Assembly (NCBI GenBank): GCA_013811805.1
Contig: JACCUM010000143.1
Location: 1 to 10,012, forward strand
DNA: 10,012 nucleotides
From: Geodermatophilaceae bacterium
Lineage (GTDB): Bacteria > Actinomycetota > Actinomycetes > Mycobacteriales > Geodermatophilaceae
Direction: 5' to 3'
Under the pieces are notes generated by a model. That model saw only the letters and a list, made by a program, of their open reading frames with translations. It searched no databases and was not told where the DNA came from. This document shows positions 5,891 through 10,012 of the stretch, one piece after another (positions within the stretch are counted from its first letter, which is position 1; each line of letters begins with the position of its first letter). Both the position numbers and the translations under genes were made by a program.

Positions 5891-7281
5891 CTCGTCGGCA
5901 ATTACTGCTGGGTGCGACAGCCATGGCGCCGTTCTCCTGGTTGAGACCGGGCACCGCTCTCGCGGCACTCGAGGGCAAGGATCTCCCTCTCGTGCCGGCC
6001 ATGCCGGCGAGGGCGGCATTCGACTCGTACGGGATGAACTGTCATCTGTCCTTCCTCGGGAGTCCGTCCTGGGGAAACACCGACGCAGCGCTGCGGTGGC
6101 TGCTAGAGCTGGGGGTCGGAGCGGTACGGCAGTACCTGCCCCGTACCGACCATGGGCGTGCCGTCGTGCGGCGCGCGATGGATCGGCTCACCGCGAGTGG
6201 AGTGCGCTGGTGCGCCCCGATCCTGTTGTCCCAGGACGTCACCAGCCTCGACGCGGCTCGGTCTGTGGTCAACGAGCAGCTGGACTGGCTGCGGGCCAAT
6301 ACTGACCTCGACCTCTTGGACTCGCTGACCGGCCCGAACGAACCGAATTCCGCAAGCAGGGCGGCCGACTGGGCCCAGACCACCAGGTGGGCCATGCAGG
6401 CGCTGTGGGAGCAGACCCGGAAGCGTTCGGCCTTTGACGACGTGCTGGTCCAGGGGCCCCCACTGAACATGAAAGGCGGGCCGGCCGCGATTGCCCCGGA
6501 CGTGGCAGCGCTGGGTGACCTCTCGCAGTGGATGGATCGCGGGGACGTGCACCTCTACCCGAATGACGAGGATCCCGAGTACCTGATCGACGAGCGACTC
6601 GACGTCCTAGAACCCCTGCATCCCGGAAAACCGTTGTGCGTCTCCGAAGGCGGCTACACAACGTCGATCGACCGCGGGTACGGCGGCGGTGCCTGGCTCG
6701 TCCCTCCGGCGGTTGCCAGCCTCTACGCGCCCAAGCACCTGTTCGTCCACCTGCTCGAGGACCGGACTTTCTTCGCCTACGAACTCCTCGACGAACCACC
6801 TCCCTATGACAGTGACGACACGATCAGAGAGGCGGGTTTCGGGCTGGTCGAAACTCCATCTCCGGACCCCAGGACATGGGTGCGCAAGCCGGGGTTCGAG
6901 GCGACGCGCCGGCTGCTGGCCCTCGTGCGGGACGGTGAAGCGCGGCACACCCCGCCCGGACTGCGCGTGGCCATCAGCAACCCAGCCAACGTGCCCACCG
7001 CTACCCCGGCCGACACGCTGCGTAGCGCCCTACTGCACCGCTCGGACGGGAAGCATCTGCTGGCCATCTGGCAGGCCGTCGACCTCTACAAGTGGGATCG
7101 CAACGAGTTGAGCGGTTCCTATCTGCCGGTCGAGTCTTTGCCGGTCACCATCACACTGGAGCGGCCCCTGCCCATTGCGGTGTACGAGCCGTCCCTGCGC
7201 GATGGGCCGATCAACGAGTTCACCGCAGAGACGTTCACCCAGAGCGTGGGCGTCGGCCTCGTGGTCATCGAGATCGGCTAG
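5887..7281 (+). CDS. Tat-exported glycoside hydrolase-like TIM-barrel protein
   Basis: 464-aa protein predicted to leave the cell. The N-terminus TRRQLLLGATAMAP has a twin-arginine pair followed by a hydrophobic stretch, and a likely cleavage site after Ala26 (GTALA), so it is a Tat substrate that is probably released or wall-associated. The mature part resembles retaining glycoside hydrolases with a TIM barrel (clan A type). LTGPNEPN carries Glu152 as candidate acid/base, and LCVSEGGYTT carries Glu254 as candidate nucleophile. The two are about 100 residues apart, as expected, with HLYP at 222-225 before the second Glu. A smaller C-terminal region (about 355-464) of beta character may be an accessory sandwich domain. 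I cannot assign a GH family or substrate. TTG 5887 is used because the preceding codon is TAG; the export signal begins immediately after it. The 3' end converges on the acyl-CoA synthetase-like gene. Confidence 0.8.
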   Translation: MTRRQLLLGATAMAPFSWLRPGTALAALEGKDLPLVPAMPARAAFDSYGMNCHLSFLGSPSWGNTDAALRWLLELGVGAVRQYLPRTDHGRAVVRRAMDRLTASGVRWCAPILLSQDVTSLDAARSVVNEQLDWLRANTDLDLLDSLTGPNEPNSASRAADWAQTTRWAMQALWEQTRKRSAFDDVLVQGPPLNMKGGPAAIAPDVAALGDLSQWMDRGDVHLYPNDEDPEYLIDERLDVLEPLHPGKPLCVSEGGYTTSIDRGYGGGAWLVPPAVASLYAPKHLFVHLLEDRTFFAYELLDEPPPYDSDDTIREAGFGLVETPSPDPRTWVRKPGFEATRRLLALVRDGEARHTPPGLRVAISNPANVPTATPADTLRSALLHRSDGKHLLAIWQAVDLYKWDRNELSGSYLPVESLPVTITLERPLPIAVYEPSLRDGPINEFTAETFTQSVGVGLVVIEIG

Positions 7282-8798
7282 CCGGGGCGGGCTGGCTCGT
7301 CCTGCGGCGGGGGGGACACTTCGCGGCGTACGACGACTCCGGTGGCGTCTCTGGGCAGCTCGTCGACTATCCATACGTAACGCGGATACTTGTAGGCAGC
7401 CAGCCGAAGCTTTGCGAAGTTCCGTAGTTCGGCGACCGTGGTGAAGGCACCGGGTTCCAGGATGACGGCGGCGCCCACCTCCTCGCCGAGGTGACCATGG
7501 TCGATGCCGATGACCGCGACATCGGCAACCGCCTCGTGCTCGCGCAGCGCATCTTCGATCTCTCCGGGATAGACGTTGTAGCCGCCTCGGATGATCAGAT
7601 CCTTCTTTCGGTCGACGATGAAGTAGTAGCCGTCCTTGTCACGGGTGGCTAGGTCGCCGGAGCGCAACCAACCGTCGCGGAGGACCTTGTCGGTGTCCTC
7701 GGGGTGTTCCCAATATCCCTTCATGACCCCTTCGCCGCGGATCTCGATCTCGCCAACCCCGTCGTTCCCGGCCGGGATGAGCTGACCGCCGTCGTTGACC
7801 AGCCGCAACTCCGTACCAGCGACCGGCGTGCCGATCGAGCCGGGCTTGCGTTCGGCATCCATGTGGTTGAAGGCGGCCACCGGAGATGTCTCGGACAAGC
7901 CGTAGCCCTCGAGCACGATGCAGCCGAAGGCCTCCTCGAAGGACTTCAACACCGCTACCGGCATGGCGGAACCACCGGTCACGCAGGTGCGCAGGGTCGA
8001 GACGTCGTAGGCGTCTCGGTTCTGCATCTGCAGCAGGGCGGAATACATCGTGGGTACGCCTTCGAAGATCGTTACCTTGTCCCTCCCGATGACCTCGAGG
8101 GCCTTCGCTGGCTGAAAGCGGGGCATCAATGTCAGGCAAGCCGCCGCAGACACCGCCGCATTCAGGGCGCCGGTCAGGCCGAAGAGGTGGAACATCGGCA
8201 GGCAGCCCATCAGGACGTCGTCGGAGGTGCACTTCAGGACGGTCGCTGACGTGGCGGCGTTCGTACTCAGGTTTGCGTGGGTCAGCTGAGCTCCGCGGGG
8301 CTTGCCGGTTACCCAGGAGGTGTAGAGGAGAACTGCGGTGTCGTCGTCGGCAACGTCCACCGCGATGCCGTTGGCCGCTACGTCAGCCAACTGGTCGCCA
8401 CGTGGTCCGGTCGCACCCACGAGCAAGCACTCAACACCTACTGACAGGGCTGCGATGGCCGCGGCCTCGCCGGCCTGGTTCGAGGCAAAGACCAGGCTGG
8501 TCCCAGAGTCTTCGAGGTAGTACTCGATCTCACGAGCCCTGAGTAATGGGTTCAGCGGCAGGACGACGCAGCCGGCCATCAGCGACCCGTAGAACAGCAC
8601 CGGGAAGGCGGGAACGTTGGGTAGCACGAGGCAGATCCGGTCCCCAGGCACCAGCCCACGTGCGCGCAGGAACGCGGCTACTCGACTCGCTGCCTCGAGC
8701 AGGTCGGAATAACTGAGAACGGCTTCGTCCAGGCGCACCGCCGGATTGGACGGGTGATCGCGGGCGGCCGCGACCAGGTTGGTCACCAGATGAGCCAT
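7278..8798 (-). CDS. Acyl-CoA synthetase-like AMP-binding protein with altered catalytic motifs
   Basis: 506-aa member of the adenylate-forming (ANL) superfamily, closest in layout to long-chain fatty acid-CoA ligases, which activate a carboxylate with ATP and transfer it to CoA. Intact motifs: FEGVPTMYSALL (about 245-256), EGYGLSETSP (297-306), RSGDLATRDKDGYYFIVDRKKDLI with Asp382 and Arg397, and GGYNVYPGEIE (405-415). Two sites depart from consensus. The phosphate-binding loop reads YTSWVTGKPRGA (159-170) where SGTTGxPKG is expected. The C-terminal motif reads LPRDATGVVVRRE (481-493), with Val488 in place of the lysine needed for adenylate formation. The frame is otherwise full length with no stop, so it is not an ordinary pseudogene. 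It may be inactive in adenylation, act only in the thioester step, or have a new role. ATG 8798 has a strong Shine-Dalgarno sequence. Fold assignment is secure; activity is doubtful. Confidence 0.93.
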   Translation of the reverse strand: MAHLVTNLVAAARDHPSNPAVRLDEAVLSYSDLLEAASRVAAFLRARGLVPGDRICLVLPNVPAFPVLFYGSLMAGCVVLPLNPLLRAREIEYYLEDSGTSLVFASNQAGEAAAIAALSVGVECLLVGATGPRGDQLADVAANGIAVDVADDDTAVLLYTSWVTGKPRGAQLTHANLSTNAATSATVLKCTSDDVLMGCLPMFHLFGLTGALNAAVSAAACLTLMPRFQPAKALEVIGRDKVTIFEGVPTMYSALLQMQNRDAYDVSTLRTCVTGGSAMPVAVLKSFEEAFGCIVLEGYGLSETSPVAAFNHMDAERKPGSIGTPVAGTELRLVNDGGQLIPAGNDGVGEIEIRGEGVMKGYWEHPEDTDKVLRDGWLRSGDLATRDKDGYYFIVDRKKDLIIRGGYNVYPGEIEDALREHEAVADVAVIGIDHGHLGEEVGAAVILEPGAFTTVAELRNFAKLRLAAYKYPRYVWIVDELPRDATGVVVRREVSPPPQDEPARPG

Positions 8799-8800
8799 GG

Positions 8801-8809
8801 TCCTCCCTC
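8801..8809 (-). promoter_or_regulatory. Ribosome-binding site of the acyl-CoA synthetase-like gene
   Basis: Read on the minus strand, GAGGGAGGA stands two bases before the ATG, with its GGAGG core at a workable distance. It is the only strong and normally placed Shine-Dalgarno sequence for a full-length gene in this window, and it fixes the start at 8798. Confidence 0.75.
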
Positions 8810-8852
8810 AAGGTAGGCATCGCAGGGCCCCGATGGTGAGTACCCGACGCCG

Positions 8853-8858
8853 AGGGTA
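8853..8858 (-). promoter_or_regulatory. Weak candidate -10 (TACCCT) for the acyl-CoA synthetase-like gene
   Basis: In the 151-base divergent gap, the minus strand holds TACCCT (TANNNT pattern), with TTGCTC 14 bases upstream as a poor, too closely spaced -35. Transcription would start near 8846 and give a leader of about 48 bases. This is a pattern match only. Confidence 0.28.
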
Positions 8859-8935
8859 AGCAGCCCACCGGTGAGCAAGCTACAAGAGCGCGCCGTCGAG
8901 GGGCCGAAACAGGATCCGACAGCGGCCGTCACAGC

Positions 8936-8941
8936 TACCAT
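8936..8941 (+). promoter_or_regulatory. Candidate -10 (TACCAT) for a near-leaderless ice-binding-like gene
   Basis: TACCAT fits TANNNT and ends eight bases before the ATG at 8950, so the transcript would start within two bases of the start codon. No Shine-Dalgarno sequence precedes that ATG, which agrees with leaderless translation. No clear -35 is visible. Confidence 0.38.
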
Positions 8942-8949
8942 CAGCGTTG

Positions 8950-10012
8950 ATGGACCGGCTAAGTGGCATGTGGGACGGCATCGCAGACTGGATGGACGGG
9001 CTGCGAGAGCGTTCTCCGCGCGCCATCATCGTGGCCATCGTGGCGGCTGTCGCCGTACTGGCCATGGCGGTGGTGGCCATCGTGATCCTCGGGGCGGAAG
9101 AGGACGAGGCCCCACCGGCGGTTGCCGAGAACACTGCCCTGTCCTTCGCGGTGCTGGCCGGCAGCACGGTGGACAACACCGGGCCCTCGGTGATCAACGG
9201 CGACCTGGGCGGCGCCAAGTCCGGCGAGGCCATCACCGGCTTCCCGCCCGGAATAGTCAACGGTGATCAGCACGCCGCCGACGCCACTGCGCTGCGGGCC
9301 CAGTCAGATCTGACCACCGCCTACTACGACGCGGAGAACAGGTCCTCGGGCGTGGCGCTGCCGGATACCCTGGATGGGCTGACGCTGCCTCCCGGTGTGT
9401 ACAAGAAGGAAGCCGAACTCGGCCTGAGCGGAACGCTCACCCTGGACGGACAGAATGACAAGAACGCCCTGTTCATCTTCCAGGCGGTATCCACCCTGGT
9501 CACCGAGGACAGCGGGACCATCAATCTGATCAACGGGGCTCAAGCCTGCAACGTGTTCTGGCAGGTCGGAACATCAGCGACGCTGGGCGCCGACGCCCGC
9601 TTCGTCGGGAGCATCCTGGCGTTCACCTCCGTGAGTCTGCAAGCCGGAACAACCGTCGAGGGACGGGTACTGGCTCGAAACGGCACGGTCAGCCTGGACA
9701 ACAACACGATCACCCGACCCACGTGTGACGCCCCGCCCCGCACCGACGCGAAAGCCAAGGCCGTGGAGCGGTTCATCCCCGCACCGGACCCGCCGGAGAC
9801 GGATTCGGCTTCCGACTCCGACTCAGACTCAGACTCCGACCCGACTGGGCGGGCGCCAGGTACGACGATCCGGACCACAGGTCCGCAGCTGACTGTGCCG
9901 ACACAGCCCACCGTGCCAACGCAGCCCACCGCTCCGACGCAGCCCACCGTTCCAACGCAGCCCACCACGACCAAAACCACGACACCAACCAGGACCACGA
10001 CAACTCCGCCCC
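8950..10012 (+). CDS. Membrane-anchored ice-binding-like (DUF3494) protein, 3' end missing
   Basis: 354 codons are present and the frame is open to the window end. Layout: a short charged N-terminus (1-24), one hydrophobic helix at about 25-48 (AIIVAIVAAVAVLAM onward) acting as a membrane anchor, an acidic linker, and then a DUF3494 / type 1 ice-binding-like domain at about 60-260. Signatures include LSFAVLAGSTVDNTGPSVIN, GDLGG, ITGFPPGIVNG, LPPGVYK, GTLTLDGQ, NALFIFQ, INGAQACNVFWQVG, ATLGADARFVGSILA and TITRPTC. Cys200 and Cys259 may pair. The domain forms a discontinuous beta-solenoid; known members bind ice or act as surface adhesins, but many are of unknown function. It is followed by five Ser-Asp pairs (288-297) and a Pro/Thr/Gln tail. 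ATG 8950 is the first ATG in a frame with no other upstream start except an adjacent TTG; ATG 8968 is an alternative. The C-terminal end, possibly a further domain or wall signal, is beyond the window. Confidence 0.92.
   Translation, partial: MDRLSGMWDGIADWMDGLRERSPRAIIVAIVAAVAVLAMAVVAIVILGAEEDEAPPAVAENTALSFAVLAGSTVDNTGPSVINGDLGGAKSGEAITGFPPGIVNGDQHAADATALRAQSDLTTAYYDAENRSSGVALPDTLDGLTLPPGVYKKEAELGLSGTLTLDGQNDKNALFIFQAVSTLVTEDSGTINLINGAQACNVFWQVGTSATLGADARFVGSILAFTSVSLQAGTTVEGRVLARNGTVSLDNNTITRPTCDAPPRTDAKAKAVERFIPAPDPPETDSASDSDSDSDSDPTGRAPGTTIRTTGPQLTVPTQPTVPTQPTAPTQPTVPTQPTTTKTTTPTRTTTTPP
9811..9840 (+). repeat. Five tandem 6-bp Ser-Asp codon repeats
   Basis: TCCGAC/TCAGAC repeated five times inside the ice-binding-like gene, encoding (Ser-Asp)5. 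Ser-Asp runs are known as flexible stalks in bacterial surface proteins. The tract is a likely site of copy-number change by slippage. Confidence 0.9.
9895..9966 (+). repeat. Four tandem 18-bp repeats encoding VPTQPT-like units
   Basis: Four consecutive 18-base units (9895-9912, 9913-9930, 9931-9948, 9949-9966) encode VPTQPT, VPTQPT, APTQPT and VPTQPT. They are followed by a Thr-rich stretch to the window end. The units differ mainly at third codon positions, so protein sequence is conserved more than DNA. This looks like an extended Pro/Thr stalk that could be O-glycosylated and span the cell wall. Confidence 0.92.

Noticed and set aside
8871..9266. Plus-strand 131-codon frame beginning at GTG 8871
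   Set aside because: It is a shifted frame over the start of the ice-binding-like gene; its Gly/His/Arg-rich product is typical of an out-of-frame high-GC translation.
9540..9998. Minus-strand frame with Gly-Cys-Val and Ser-Glu repeats
   Set aside because: The repeats are the complement of the Ser-Asp and VPTQPT codons of the ice-binding-like gene, not an independent protein.

Overview
The window is typical of a high-GC actinomycete (Actinomycetota). Codon third positions are strongly G/C and GTG/TTG starts are common. Several genes appear to start at or just after a TANNNT -10 hexamer, as in leaderless actinobacterial transcripts. The glnA2-glnE pairing is also characteristic of this phylum. 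I cannot name a genus from the sequence alone.

Layout, left to right. (1) 3-1307 (+): a glutamine synthetase of the GlnA2 type, missing its first residues at the window edge. (2) 1351-1946 (+): a VapBC-like toxin-antitoxin pair, an antitoxin overlapping a PIN-domain toxin by ATGA. (3) 1996-2727 (+): a class I glutamine amidotransferase. (4) 2731-5757 (+): GlnE, the two-domain enzyme that adenylylates and deadenylylates glutamine synthetase. It lies in the same reading frame as the amidotransferase, separated only by TAG and one CGG codon. (5) 5887-7281 (+): a Tat-exported TIM-barrel glycoside hydrolase-like protein, whose TTG start is preceded by a long leader with a possible small upstream ORF. 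(6) 7278-8798 (-): an acyl-CoA synthetase-like protein, convergent with the hydrolase gene and sharing a CTAG with it as stop codons. (7) 8950 to the window end (+): a membrane-anchored ice-binding-like (DUF3494) protein with a low-complexity Asp-Ser and Pro/Thr/Gln tail, divergent from gene 6 and cut off by the window end.

The left half is a nitrogen-metabolism locus: glutamine synthesis, a glutamine-using or glutamine-related amidotransferase, and covalent control of glutamine synthetase. A small TA module has been placed inside it. The right half is an envelope/accessory region (exported hydrolase, acyl-activating-enzyme homologue, surface ice-binding-like protein) with no obvious functional link to the left half.

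The most notable points are: the acyl-CoA synthetase homologue has lost both the consensus P-loop residues and the C-terminal catalytic lysine; the amidotransferase and glnE are in frame across one amber codon; the antitoxin has ATA where homologues usually begin with ATG; the exported hydrolase has an unusual translation start; and the ice-binding-like domain sits on an N-terminal membrane anchor. I saw no tRNA, rRNA, CRISPR array, insertion sequence, or convincing rho-independent terminator. No gene-free stretch exceeds about 150 bases.
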